Shown here: positions 35,427-44,160 of the stretch, one piece after another
Layout: every line of letters starts with the position of its first letter
How positions within the stretch are numbered: the stretch's first letter is position 1
Assembly: GCF_029428875.1 (NCBI RefSeq)
Contig: NZ_JAJSOO010000001.1
Location: 3,968,001-4,032,000, forward strand
Source: Streptomyces sp. JH34
Lineage (GTDB): Bacteria > Actinomycetota > Actinomycetes > Streptomycetales > Streptomycetaceae
Length of the DNA stretch: 64,000 nt
Direction of reading: 5' to 3'
Translations under genes and position numbers: made by a program
The notes under the pieces: model-generated
The model's database searches: none
The model's input: the letters and a program-made list of their open reading frames with translations, nothing else
Told to the model about the DNA's origin: nothing

Positions 35427-36101
35427 ATGGGAGTCATAGGGGAGGCCTGGACCTGGCTCACCACCGGCGCCAACTGGTCGGGGGACGGCGGGGCGGCACA
35501 CCGGCTGGCCGAGCACCTGTACGTCAGCGGGATCGCACTCGCGGTGGCGTGTGTCATCGCCCTGCCCGTCGCGCTGTACCTCGGGCACGTGGGCAAGGGG
35601 GGCGGCCTCGCCGTCAACATCTCCAACGTGGGCCGGGCGGTCCCGGTGTTCGCGGTGCTGGCCCTCTTCATGATGACGCCGCTGCGCAACGCCGGTTATC
35701 TGCCCACGGTCGTCGCGCTCGTGCTCTTCGCCGTGCCCCCGCTGCTGACCAACGCCTACGTCGGCATGACGGAGGTGGACCGGTCGGTGCTGGAGGCCGC
35801 GCGCGGCATGGGGATGTCGGGCTCGCAGCTCTTCGTGCGGGTCGAACTCCCCCTCGCCTACCCGATGATCATGACCGGCCTCCGGTCCGCCGCCGTGCAG
35901 GTGATCGCCACCGCCTCGATCGCGGCGATGGTCGGCCTCGGCGGCCTGGGCCGGATCATCACCGCGGGCTTCAACACCTACGACACCGCCCAGGTCTTCG
36001 CCGGCGCCGTGCTGGTCGCCCTCCTGGCCCTGGTGGTGGAGGGCGTCCTGGTGGCGCTGGACCGGCTGCTGTCACCCCTGCGCCGGCGCGGGGCCGTATG
36101 A
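35427..36101 (+). CDS. Osmoprotectant ABC transporter permease (second)
   Basis: This 224-residue OpuCD-like permease has five to six helices. The coupling loop is LEAARGMGMSGSQLFVRVELPLAYP. FNTYDTAQVFAGAVLVALLALVVEG forms the last helix. It follows the first permease by 3 bases and is followed 52 bases later by the binding lipoprotein. The two permeases share the EAA loop but are otherwise diverged, which fits a heterodimer. Confidence 0.9.
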   Translation: MGVIGEAWTWLTTGANWSGDGGAAHRLAEHLYVSGIALAVACVIALPVALYLGHVGKGGGLAVNISNVGRAVPVFAVLALFMMTPLRNAGYLPTVVALVLFAVPPLLTNAYVGMTEVDRSVLEAARGMGMSGSQLFVRVELPLAYPMIMTGLRSAAVQVIATASIAAMVGLGGLGRIITAGFNTYDTAQVFAGAVLVALLALVVEGVLVALDRLLSPLRRRGAV

Positions 36102-36153
36102 GCGCGCGAACCCTCGGACTGTGCACACCATTTTTTCGCGGACGGAGAACAAC

Positions 36154-37128
36154 ATGAGCAGGACCTCGCGCATAGCGGGTGCGGTCATCGGAGCGGTCGT
36201 GCTGGCGGGCTCGCTCGCGGCGTGCGGCGGCGACAGCCTGGAGAAGGAGAAGGGCGGCTCGGACGATGCCGCAGGCTCCGGCAAGGGCGCGCTCGTCGTG
36301 GGCGCCGCCGGCTTCACCGAGTCCAAGGTGCTCGCCGAGCTGTACGCCCAGGTTCTGGGCGACGCCGGGTACGACACCTCGATCACCACGGTGAAGAACC
36401 GCGAACTGTACGAGCCCTCGCTGGAGAAGGGCGAGATCGACGTAGTCCCCGAATACGCCGCGACCCTCGCGGAATTCCTCAACGCCAAGGTCAACGGTGC
36501 GGACGGGGCGGCGAAGAAGCCGGTCGCCTCGGGTGACGTGGCGGCCACCGTCACCGCTCTGGAGAAGCTCGCCGGCCCGCTCGGGCTGAAGGTCCTTCCG
36601 GCGGGCGAGGCGGTCGACCAGAACGCCTTCGCGGTGTCGAAGGAATTCGCCGACAAGAACAGCCTCACGACGCTTTCCGATCTCGGCGAGTCGAAGATCA
36701 AGGTGAAGATCGCCGCGGGCGACGAGTGCGAGGTGCGCCCGTTCTGCGCGCCCGGGCTGAAGAAGACGTACGGCATCGACGTCACCGGAATCGACCCCAA
36801 GGGCGTCGGTACGCCGCAGTCGAAGCAGGCCGTCAAGGACGGCAAGGACCAGTTGGTCCTCACGACCACGACGGACGCGGTGCTCGACTCCTACGGGCTG
36901 GTGTTCCTCGACGACGACAAGAAGCTCCAGAACGCGGACAACGTTCTTCCGGTTCTCAATGCCAAGGACGCGGGCGCGCCGGAGATCGCCGAGGCGCTCG
37001 GGAAGCTCACCGAGGTACTGAGTACCCAGGACCTCGCGGAACTGAACCGCAAGGTCGACGCGGAGCGCGCCAAGCCCGCCGATGCGGCAGGTGACTATCT
37101 CCGGTCGAAGGGGCTGATCAAGAAGTAG
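36154..37128 (+). CDS. Glycine betaine-type substrate-binding lipoprotein
   Basis: This 324-residue protein starts at the ATG at 36154 (CGGAG upstream). A lipoprotein signal peptide ends in LAGSLAACG, with the lipid-carrying Cys at about residue 25. The mature part is an OpuCC/ProX-type binding protein: VVGAAGFTESKVLAELYAQVLG, then LEKGEIDVVPEYAATLAEF. The last part has VLPVLNAKDAG. It captures the ligand on the outer face of the membrane. Its ligand is probably glycine betaine, choline or a relative. Confidence 0.92.
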   Translation: MSRTSRIAGAVIGAVVLAGSLAACGGDSLEKEKGGSDDAAGSGKGALVVGAAGFTESKVLAELYAQVLGDAGYDTSITTVKNRELYEPSLEKGEIDVVPEYAATLAEFLNAKVNGADGAAKKPVASGDVAATVTALEKLAGPLGLKVLPAGEAVDQNAFAVSKEFADKNSLTTLSDLGESKIKVKIAAGDECEVRPFCAPGLKKTYGIDVTGIDPKGVGTPQSKQAVKDGKDQLVLTTTTDAVLDSYGLVFLDDDKKLQNADNVLPVLNAKDAGAPEIAEALGKLTEVLSTQDLAELNRKVDAERAKPADAAGDYLRSKGLIKK

Positions 37129-37232
37129 AAAGGCGCGTCCGAGGGGTACTTGAGAGGCCGCCAGGTAACCGGCGGGGAACAGATTGCCGGGTGGTCTCCC
37201 AAGTGGCCCGTACGCACGGTAAATTTCGGGCC

Positions 37233-38264
37233 ATGCCACGAGGACGCCACCGCCATTCGCCGCCCCTCCACAGAATCCTGCCTCCCGCCGTGGTGGCCGG
37301 AGTGCCGGCCGTGTGTGCCGCCGGAGCCTGGCTCCTCGCGGAGCCCCTGGCGCTGCGCACCCTGGTGGCCGTGACAGCGGCCGCGGCGGTCACCGGTGCC
37401 TGTCTGATGCGCAGCTGGGACCGGGCCGCCGGGCTGCGGGTCGCGGAGCTCGCCCGTGCGCGCGCCAGCGACGAGTGGAAGACCGAGGAGCGCATAGCCG
37501 AGCTCGAGGCGGACCTCGAGGAGTCAAGGGAACTGCGCACCCGGCTGGAGACCAAGCTGCGCCGCAAGCGCGTGGAACTCGCCGGTCTGCGCGGCGAGCA
37601 CGCGGGGCTGCTGCGCCGGTACGCCAACGCCGAGACGGAGCGCGCCAGCGCGCTGGAGGGCCGCAGGCAGCTGGCCATCGAGGCGTCCTCACCGCATGAG
37701 CTCCTTCCCGCGCGTTCCACGCCGACGCCGGGCGCGTACGTGCGTGCCGCTCAGGCCCTGCGGGACCTGAGCCGCAACGCCGCACTCCAGGAGGCGCGCC
37801 GCACGGCCGAACTGGCCCGCCTGCGCGACATCGCCGAGCGGTCCGAGGAACGGGCCCCGGAGGGCGACGGCCCGAAGGGGAAGCACGCGGCGGTCGCCGG
37901 AGCGGGTGACCTCCAGCACCGCCGTCCCGAGTCCGCCCTGCCCGCACCGCGGCTGTCGCCCGCCGCGGCGGTGCGCCCGCCGCGCTCCGTACCCGCGGCA
38001 TCCGCCGTCGTCCCGTACGCCGCCGCGCGCCGTCACCTCGTCCCGCAGGGGAGCTTCGACTTCTTCGGCACGCAGAAGGCGAACGCCGCGATCGAGTCCG
38101 TGCAGAACGAGGACCTCGCGGACGTGGTGGGCGAGGAGGCACTGGCGGCGCACCGCACCGGCACGGCCGAGAACCGCGCCGTCGGCAAGGTCATCGACCT
38201 CACGGCCCACGACGACACCGAGCAGCTGGCGGTCGTCGAGCTGCGCAGCGCCGTCTCCTCCTAG
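37233..38264 (+). CDS. Conserved Streptomyces membrane-anchored coiled-coil protein of unknown function
   Basis: This is 343 residues from the ATG at 37233. Two close membrane helices (about residues 17-55) are followed by a strong coiled coil (about 65-150: RIAELEADLEESRELRTRLETKLRRK in part). A Pro/Ala-rich segment and a conserved C-terminal motif, FDFFGTQKANAAIESVQNEDLADVVGEE, come next. It resembles actinobacterial secreted or membrane scaffold proteins, but I do not recognise a named family. It is monocistronic, between the transporter and the convergent nuoD paralogue. Confidence 0.8.
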   Translation: MPRGRHRHSPPLHRILPPAVVAGVPAVCAAGAWLLAEPLALRTLVAVTAAAAVTGACLMRSWDRAAGLRVAELARARASDEWKTEERIAELEADLEESRELRTRLETKLRRKRVELAGLRGEHAGLLRRYANAETERASALEGRRQLAIEASSPHELLPARSTPTPGAYVRAAQALRDLSRNAALQEARRTAELARLRDIAERSEERAPEGDGPKGKHAAVAGAGDLQHRRPESALPAPRLSPAAAVRPPRSVPAASAVVPYAAARRHLVPQGSFDFFGTQKANAAIESVQNEDLADVVGEEALAAHRTGTAENRAVGKVIDLTAHDDTEQLAVVELRSAVSS

Positions 38265-38342
38265 CCGCGGGCACCCGTCGGCCAGGCGTGGCAGCGGGCG
38301 GCACCGGCCTCGCGCGGCGGGCGTCCTGGCCGGACCGGTCTC

Positions 38343-38361
38343 CCCGGGCCGGCGGCCCGGG
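38343..38361. terminator. GC-rich hairpin between convergent genes
   Basis: This perfect inverted repeat has 8-base arms (CCCGGGCC / GGCCCGGG) and a GGC loop. It directly abuts the nuoD-paralogue stop and lies about 80 bases past the coiled-coil gene. No T-run. Confidence 0.55.
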
Positions 38362-39504
38362 TCACTTGTCGATGTCTCCTACGACGAAGAAGAGCGAGCC
38401 CAGGATCGCCACCATGTCGGCGACGAGCGTGCCCGGCAGGAGCTCGGTGAGGGCCTGGATGTTGTTGAACGAGGCGGAGCGCAGCTTCAGCCGGTACGGG
38501 GTCTTCTCTCCCGTGGACACCAGGTAGTAGCCGTTGACGCCCAGCGGGTTCTCGGTCCAGGCGTAGGTGTGGCCCTCCGGGGCCTTGAGCACCTTGGGCA
38601 GCCGCTGGTTGATGGGCCCGGGAGGCAGGTCCGCCATCCGGTCGAGGCAGGCGTCGGCGAGGTCCAGGGCGTTGTGGGTCTGTTCCAGCAGGCACTCGAA
38701 GCGGGCCAGGCAGTCGCCCTCGGTCCGGGTGACGACCCTGAGGGTGTCCCGCAGTTCCCCGTACGCGAGGTACGGCTCGTCGCGCCGCAGGTCGAAGTCG
38801 ACGCCGGAGGCCCTGGCGATCGGCCCGGACACCCCGTAGGCGTGCACGGCCTCGGCGGACAGGACGCCCACCCCGCGGGTGCGGCCCCGGAAGATCTCGT
38901 TGCCGAGCACCAGCCGGTCGTAGACGTCCATGCGTGAACGCACCGACGCCACGGCGTCCCTGGCCCGGCCGAGCCAGCCCGCGGGCAGGTCCTCCTTGAG
39001 GCCGCCGACCCGGTTGAACATGTAGTGCATGCGGCCGCCGGAGACCTCCTCCATCGCGGCCTGGAGCTCCTCGCGTTCCCGGAACGCGTGGAACATCGGG
39101 GTGATCCCGCCGAGTTCGAGGGGGTAGGAGCCGAGGAACATCAGGTGGTTGAGGACCCGGTTCAGCTCCGCGAGCAGCGTCCTCGTCCAGACGGCCCGCT
39201 CGGGCACCTCCATGCCGAGCATCCGCTCGACGGCCATCACGACCCCGAGCTCGTTGGAGAACGCCGACAGCCAGTCGTGGCGGTTGGCGAGCATGATGAT
39301 CTGCCGGTAGTCCCTTGCCTCGAAGAGCTTCTCGGCGCCCCGGTGCATGTAGCCGATGACGGGTTCGGCCTGCTGGATCCGCTCGCCGTCCAGGACGAGC
39401 CGCAGCCGGAGCACACCGTGGGTGGAGGGGTGCTGCGGACCGATGTTCAGCACCATGTCGGTGCTCTCCGCCGCGCCGCCGATGCCGATCGTCGTCTCCG
39501 TCAT
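38362..39504 (-). CDS. Stand-alone NuoD (NADH-quinone oxidoreductase 49-kDa subunit) paralogue
   Basis: This 380-residue protein has the NuoD/NDUFS2 fold: IGPQHPSTHGVLRLRL near residue 21, IGYMHRGAEKL, and the family-typical WTENPLGVNGYYLV and end LFFVVGDIDK. His29 matches the quinone-site His38 of Thermus Nqo4. The tyrosine that holds the quinone head group (Nqo4 Tyr87, in R-M-D-Y-L) is Trp78 here, in NRHDWLS. No other nuo gene is nearby. It is translationally coupled (ATGA) to the upstream methyltransferase gene. It may replace NuoD in a variant complex or have another redox role. Confidence 0.9.
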   Translation of the reverse strand: MTETTIGIGGAAESTDMVLNIGPQHPSTHGVLRLRLVLDGERIQQAEPVIGYMHRGAEKLFEARDYRQIIMLANRHDWLSAFSNELGVVMAVERMLGMEVPERAVWTRTLLAELNRVLNHLMFLGSYPLELGGITPMFHAFREREELQAAMEEVSGGRMHYMFNRVGGLKEDLPAGWLGRARDAVASVRSRMDVYDRLVLGNEIFRGRTRGVGVLSAEAVHAYGVSGPIARASGVDFDLRRDEPYLAYGELRDTLRVVTRTEGDCLARFECLLEQTHNALDLADACLDRMADLPPGPINQRLPKVLKAPEGHTYAWTENPLGVNGYYLVSTGEKTPYRLKLRSASFNNIQALTELLPGTLVADMVAILGSLFFVVGDIDK

Positions 39505-40502
39505 GCGGGACAGTATCCCCCCTCACGTTCCGGGACCCGATGCCGCAGCCAGCCGAAGTCACCCAGCCCGCCGCGCGCCGTGAGCTCCGCCGCCTCCCCC
39601 GCCGAGGCGAGCGCCCGCACATAGCCGGCGGGGTCCGCCGACGCCTGTGCCAGTGGCGGACGTCCACCGCTGACGCCCAGTTCCCGCAGCGCCGTCCGCT
39701 GGTCCAGGATCTCGGCCGCGCCGTCCGCTGCCGCCGCGCAGGCGTCCAGTGCCACGTGCGAGGTCAGGTCACAGCTCCCGTCGGGCACCGGTGGTACCTC
39801 GCGGCCCTCGCGGAATCCGGTGAGCGTGCCGAAGGGCGGCCTCGACGCCCGTACGTGCGCGTAGTCCACCGCCACCGCGGTGCCGCCGGCCAGCGACGCG
39901 ACGGCCCGTGCCCAGGCCTCGTCGCGGGGCCGGCCGATCTCCGCCCGGTCGCCGGGCCGGGACAGCGGCCACCAGCGGCTCAGCCAGCGGGCGTCCGCCC
40001 CGGTCACCGGGTCGCCGAGCCGCTCGGTGCCGTCGGCCCGGCGCACGAGGACGTAACGGGGCACCCCGTCCGCGTCGGCCTCGGCGACGTCCGTGGGCAC
40101 GTTGTCCAGCCATTCGTTGGCGAAGAGCAGCCCCCGCGCACCTTTCGGGGGTTCGGCGCACCACTCGACGGCCGGGTCCAGGCCCGGCGGGCGCGGGGCG
40201 ATTTCGACGGCGTACGCCCGCACGGTGAGGCCGGGGGCCGGGGCTCCGTCCCGCAGCGCCGCAAGCACCCCGGTCAGCAGCTCGCCGCGCCCCGCTCCCA
40301 CATCGACCAGGTCGACCGAGTCCGTCCCCAGCTCGCGCGCCGTGCCGGCCAGCAGCCGGGCGACGGCGGTGGCGAACAGCGGGGAGGCGTGCACCGAGGT
40401 GCGGAAATGCCCCGCCGGGCCCTCCGGGCGCCGGTAGAACCCCTCTTCCCCGTACAAAGCGGTCTCGGCGGCCTCCCGCCAGCGGCACCAGTCATACGTC
40501 AC
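39501..40502 (-). CDS. SAM-dependent methyltransferase of the NDUFAF7/MidA family
   Basis: This is 333 residues from the GTG at 40502 (GTGGAG upstream; the frame is open to 40571). The family pattern is FRTSVHASPLFATAVARLL, the SAM loop VDVGAGRGELLTGVLAAL, then LLFANEWLDNVP. In humans NDUFAF7 dimethylates an Arg of NDUFS2, the homologue of NuoD, and is needed for complex I assembly. Here the gene directly precedes and overlaps a NuoD paralogue, so enzyme and likely substrate are co-expressed. The activity itself is inference. Confidence 0.88.
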   Translation of the reverse strand: MTYDWCRWREAAETALYGEEGFYRRPEGPAGHFRTSVHASPLFATAVARLLAGTARELGTDSVDLVDVGAGRGELLTGVLAALRDGAPAPGLTVRAYAVEIAPRPPGLDPAVEWCAEPPKGARGLLFANEWLDNVPTDVAEADADGVPRYVLVRRADGTERLGDPVTGADARWLSRWWPLSRPGDRAEIGRPRDEAWARAVASLAGGTAVAVDYAHVRASRPPFGTLTGFREGREVPPVPDGSCDLTSHVALDACAAAADGAAEILDQRTALRELGVSGGRPPLAQASADPAGYVRALASAGEAAELTARGGLGDFGWLRHRVPEREGGYCPA

Positions 40503-40598
40503 GTAGGCAAGTCTCCACCTTGGGGAGTACGGTCCCAGGACCCGGATCGGCCCTCCGGCTGACCCGGGCACCGATCAGCTGTCCCTACGCTGGGTGAC

Positions 40599-41807
40599 GT
40601 GCAGCGCTTCTACGATTTCATCCGCAGACACCCGACGGGCGTCGACATCCTCTGGGCTGTCCTCCTCCTCGGGTTCTCCGGCGTGTCCATCGTGACCGAC
40701 CAGACCGGTGCCGGCGGGGAGCGCGTCGCCGGGGTGCCGATCGCCGTCGGCCTGTCCGTCGTGGTCGCGCTGCGCCGCCGCGTGCCGGAGAAGATGCTGC
40801 TGCTCGCCATCCTGATGGGGCTCGCCCAGCTGGTGCTCGGGGTGCGGCCGGACGTGGCGGACTTCGCCATGCTGGTGATCACGTACACCGTGGCCACGGT
40901 GGGGGAGCGCTGGGCGTCCCGGCTGGCCCTCGGGTGCAGCCTCGTCGCGGCGGGTTTCTCGCGTCTGCGCTGGCCCGACGACGCGCCGTACGGCGGCTGG
41001 GCGCAGACGCTCGGGTACGTCGTGATCATGACCGTGCCCTTCGTCCTGGCCTGGGTGCTGGGCGACTCCATACGCACCCGGCGGGCCTACTTCAGCCAGC
41101 TGGAGGAGCGGGCCGCCCGGCTGGAACGGGAGCGCGAGGCGCAGTCGAAGGTCGCCGTGGCCGCCGAACGTGCCCGTATCGCCCGTGAACTGCACGACGT
41201 CGTCGCGCACAACGTCTCGGTGATGGTGGTGCAGGCGGACGGTGCCGCGTATGTCATGGACTCGTCGCCGGATCAGGCCCGGCAGGCCCTGGAGACCATC
41301 TCCGGCACCGGCCGCAAGGCGCTCGCCGAGATGCGCCGGCTGCTCGGGGTCCTCAGGACCGGCGATTCCCAGGAGAGCGGGGAGTACGTCCCCCAGCCCG
41401 ACGTCGAACAGATCGAGGAACTCGTCGGCAAGGTCAGGGAGACCGGCCTCGCGGTGGACTTCAAGATCGAGGGCACTCCGCGTCCGCTGCCGAGCGGGGT
41501 CGAGCTGACCGCGTACCGCATCGTCCAGGAGGCGCTCACCAACACCCGCAAGCACGGCGGCCCCGACGCCGGGGCGAGTGTGCGGCTGGTCTACTTCGAC
41601 GACGGGCTGGGCCTGTTGGTCGAGGACGACGGCCGCGGCGCCCCCCACGAACTCTACGCGGACGGTGGGGCCGACGGCGCGGGACAGGGGATGATCGGGA
41701 TGCGTGAGCGGGTCGGCATGGTCGGCGGCACGCTGGACGCGGGTCCGCGTCAGGGCGGCGGCTTCCGGATCAGCGCCCTGCTTCCGCTCAAGCCGGCCGA
41801 ACAGTGA
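40599..41807 (+). CDS. NarL-type two-component sensor histidine kinase
   Basis: This 402-residue kinase starts at GTG 40599. It has four to five membrane helices in residues 14-155 with little outside the membrane, so the sensed signal is likely in the membrane. The HisKA_3 phospho-acceptor is His199 in ARIARELHDVVAHNVSVM, and the ATPase has TNTRKHGG, VEDDGRG and GMIGMRERVGMVGG. It is the partner of the adjacent response regulator, with only 26 bases between their likely coding ends. Confidence 0.93.
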   Translation: MQRFYDFIRRHPTGVDILWAVLLLGFSGVSIVTDQTGAGGERVAGVPIAVGLSVVVALRRRVPEKMLLLAILMGLAQLVLGVRPDVADFAMLVITYTVATVGERWASRLALGCSLVAAGFSRLRWPDDAPYGGWAQTLGYVVIMTVPFVLAWVLGDSIRTRRAYFSQLEERAARLEREREAQSKVAVAAERARIARELHDVVAHNVSVMVVQADGAAYVMDSSPDQARQALETISGTGRKALAEMRRLLGVLRTGDSQESGEYVPQPDVEQIEELVGKVRETGLAVDFKIEGTPRPLPSGVELTAYRIVQEALTNTRKHGGPDAGASVRLVYFDDGLGLLVEDDGRGAPHELYADGGADGAGQGMIGMRERVGMVGGTLDAGPRQGGGFRISALLPLKPAEQ

Positions 41808-41833
41808 CCGTGAGGACAGGAGACCAGACCCCC

Positions 41834-42508
41834 ATGGCGATCCGCGTGATGCTCGTCGACGACCAGGTGCTGCTGCGCACCGGCTTCCGGATGGTGCTCG
41901 CCGCCCAGCCGGACATGGAGGTGGTCGCGGAGGCGGGCGACGGGGCCGAGGCGGTCGAGATCCTGCGGTCCACGGCCGTCGACGTGGTGTTGATGGACGT
42001 ACGCATGCCGAGGCTGGACGGTGTCGAGGCGACCCGGCGCATCCGCGCGCGGACCGACCCGCCCAAGGTGCTGATCCTGACCACGTTCGACCTGGACGAG
42101 TACGCGTTCTCCGGCCTCAAGGCGGGCGCCAGCGGTTTCATGCTCAAGGACGTCCCGCCCGGCGAACTGCTCTCCGCCATCCGCTCGGTGCACAGCGGGG
42201 ACGCCGTCGTGGCACCGTCCACGACCCGCAGGCTGCTCGACCGGTTCTCGCCGATGCTGCCGAGCGGCAGGACCGAGCCGCAGGACAAGCACGTCGAGAA
42301 GCTGACCGGGCGCGAGCGCGAGGTGATGATGCTGGTCGCGCAGGGCCTGTCGAACGGCGAGATCGCGGCCCGTCTGGTGCTGTCCGAGGCCACCGTGAAG
42401 ACCCACGTGGGCCGCATCCTCACCAAACTGGGCCTGCGCGACCGCGTCCAGGTGGTCGTCCTCGCCTACGAGACGGGCCTGGTCAGGGCCGGTGGCGGCG
42501 CGGGCTGA
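41834..42508 (+). CDS. NarL/LuxR-family response regulator
   Basis: This is 224 residues from the ATG at 41834; a GTG at 41804 overlapping the kinase stop would add 10. The receiver has Asp9/Asp10, phospho-acceptor Asp55 in VVLMDVRMP, the Thr of LILTTFD and the Lys in MLKDVPP. The C-terminal LuxR helix-turn-helix is LTGREREVMMLVAQGLSNGE, then ATVKTHVGRILTKLGLRDR. Its targets are not evident; possibly its own operon. Confidence 0.93.
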   Translation: MAIRVMLVDDQVLLRTGFRMVLAAQPDMEVVAEAGDGAEAVEILRSTAVDVVLMDVRMPRLDGVEATRRIRARTDPPKVLILTTFDLDEYAFSGLKAGASGFMLKDVPPGELLSAIRSVHSGDAVVAPSTTRRLLDRFSPMLPSGRTEPQDKHVEKLTGREREVMMLVAQGLSNGEIAARLVLSEATVKTHVGRILTKLGLRDRVQVVVLAYETGLVRAGGGAG

Positions 42509-42548
42509 CCGGTCGTCCCGCTGATGCTGATCCGGGTCGACGGGCCGC

Positions 42549-43667
42549 TCACCGCAGCACGCCCTCCAGGAAGTCGCTGCCCAGGCGGGCGACCACCGTC
42601 AGGTCCAGCGAGTGCAGGACGTACCGGCCGCGTCGCCGGGTGCCGGCCAGGCCGGCCTTCTTGAGCACCCCCAGGTGGCGGGAGACCTCGGGGGGCGTGA
42701 TGCCGAGCGAGTCGGCGAGCTCACCGGTGGTGTACGGGGAGCGGGCCAGATTGCGGCAGATCCGCATCCGCAGGGGGTGGGCCAGCGCCTCCAGCCGGAG
42801 CTGGAGCAGCTCGACGGAGGCGGGGGAGGGCAGTTCCGGGCGGTGGACCGGGTAGTGGATCACCGGACGCCAGCCGGGGGCGTGCAGCACCATCAGATGA
42901 GGCCAGCCGAAGCTGGTCGGGACGAGGGTGAGGCCGGTGCCCGCGGCCGATCCCGTTGCGTCGGTCCGGCCCGTGGACAGCTTGTCGGCGCTGATCCTGC
43001 CGGCCTCCTCGTCCAGGGACAGCGCCGCGGAGACGGCTTCCAGGGCCGCGCCGACGCCCTTGCGCCGCAACAGCTCGGTCTTGTGCCGTGCGTCGGCGGC
43101 CAGCTGGACCTGGACGCGCCGCCAGGTGTCGGCGAAGAAGGCCTGGTCGCAGTCCTCGAGGAGGCGCCGGACCCAGACGCGTACGGAGGCGGGGTCGGCC
43201 AGCAGCTGCCGGGTGAAGTCCAGTTGCTTCGGTCCCCTGGCGGTCGCCATCTCGACCGCGCGGGCCCGCGTGCGCGCGTCGGTGAGCGGAGAGGGCGCCC
43301 CGGTGTCGTACAGACTCGAACAGGTGAATTCCAGGGCGGCCGAGACGAACCGTTCGTCGTCGAGCTGGTCCAGGATGTCCAGGTCCTCGGCGAGCGTCGA
43401 GCCGGTCCTGCCGTCCCCGCCGAGGACACCGGCGAAGGGCATGAAGATGTCGGAGAAGGTGTTCCGCCACAGGAACTCCGCCTCGTGCAGCCGGTCGGCG
43501 AGGTCCGGCTCCAGGGCCGCGGAGGTGGCGGTCGTCCAGCCGTGCAGCCCGGGGTGGTGTCCGGGCTCGGAGAGGGCATGGAGGGCGAGCCCCAGCTCGG
43601 CGAGGGGGGAGGTCTCGAAGACTATGCGCCCGGGAGGCAGGCCCGCGATGTCGATGTGCACGCTCAC
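42549..43667 (-). CDS. DUF5937/ArsR-type winged-helix regulator
   Basis: This 372-residue protein has an N-terminal DUF5937 domain (FETSPLAELGLALHAL, then EFLWRNTFSDIFMPFAG). A C-terminal ArsR-like winged helix contains LAHPLRMRICRNLARSP, then TTGELADSLGITPPEVSRHLGVLKKAGL. It has no metal-binding Cys pair, so it is not a metal sensor. It is divergent from a 52-residue gene, with 98 bases between. This pairing seems usual in Streptomyces. Confidence 0.85.
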   Translation of the reverse strand: MSVHIDIAGLPPGRIVFETSPLAELGLALHALSEPGHHPGLHGWTTATSAALEPDLADRLHEAEFLWRNTFSDIFMPFAGVLGGDGRTGSTLAEDLDILDQLDDERFVSAALEFTCSSLYDTGAPSPLTDARTRARAVEMATARGPKQLDFTRQLLADPASVRVWVRRLLEDCDQAFFADTWRRVQVQLAADARHKTELLRRKGVGAALEAVSAALSLDEEAGRISADKLSTGRTDATGSAAGTGLTLVPTSFGWPHLMVLHAPGWRPVIHYPVHRPELPSPASVELLQLRLEALAHPLRMRICRNLARSPYTTGELADSLGITPPEVSRHLGVLKKAGLAGTRRRGRYVLHSLDLTVVARLGSDFLEGVLR

Positions 43668-43765
43668 CCCTCCATGGTGCGGGGTGCCCGGGCGGATCCG
43701 GACGCCACTTGACTGCGGTCGTCAATCCACGCGCGGCCCCGCCGGGCCGGAGCCAGGCTGGACTC

Positions 43766-43924
43766 ATGGACATCGTTCAGCAGCACATGCTCGACAGCTA
43801 CCGGGCCGCGCGGCACGGTGAGGCGCCACCCCCGCCGCCCGGCTCCCACGACCGGGAGGTGCTGCGTGGAATCCGCGGCCGGATCCGCGCCTGGGTCGCC
43901 ACGCACAGGCCGCCCCTGGCCTGA
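43766..43924 (+). CDS. Small protein of unknown function, divergent from the DUF5937 regulator
   Basis: This is 52 residues from the ATG at 43766: MDIVQQHMLDSYRAARHGE, a Pro-rich middle, then a basic helix DREVLRGIRGRIRAW. It is basic and soluble. It has good codon bias. The frame runs up to 43709 but without a ribosome site there. The regulator next door may control it. No function known to me. Confidence 0.6.
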   Translation: MDIVQQHMLDSYRAARHGEAPPPPPGSHDREVLRGIRGRIRAWVATHRPPLA

Positions 43925-44054
43925 GCCCGGACATACCGGCCCCGGCCCTGCTTCCTTCGGTTCCGGTCCTCCTGCCCGCCGGTGACCCGCGTGGGACGAT
44001 CACCGGCCCGGACGGCCGGCGCTGTCCGCCCGGGAAGCTCGCGGTGCGCGAAAG

Positions 44055-44063
44055 TTATCCACA
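44055..44063 (+). promoter_or_regulatory. Perfect DnaA-box-like site
   Basis: TTATCCACA lies about 100 bases upstream of the DUF2520-panC-nadBC-coaX operon, and a symmetric partner follows directly (TCCACAG-G-CTGTGGA at 44058-44072). It stands alone, so it is not an origin, but it could let DnaA affect the operon. The 236-base gap holds no gene. Confidence 0.4.
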
Positions 44064-44160
44064 GGCTGTGGACGGCCGGAGTGTGTGACGAAACGCTGGC
44101 GTAGCATGCAGATGAATCGTCCGGTACCCGCCGCGGACTGGAACGGAAGGCCGTCGCCGC

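Noticed and set aside
44055..44072. Replication origin
   Set aside because: Only one box and its partial partner; oriC in Streptomyces has many DnaA boxes between dnaA and dnaN, which are not here.
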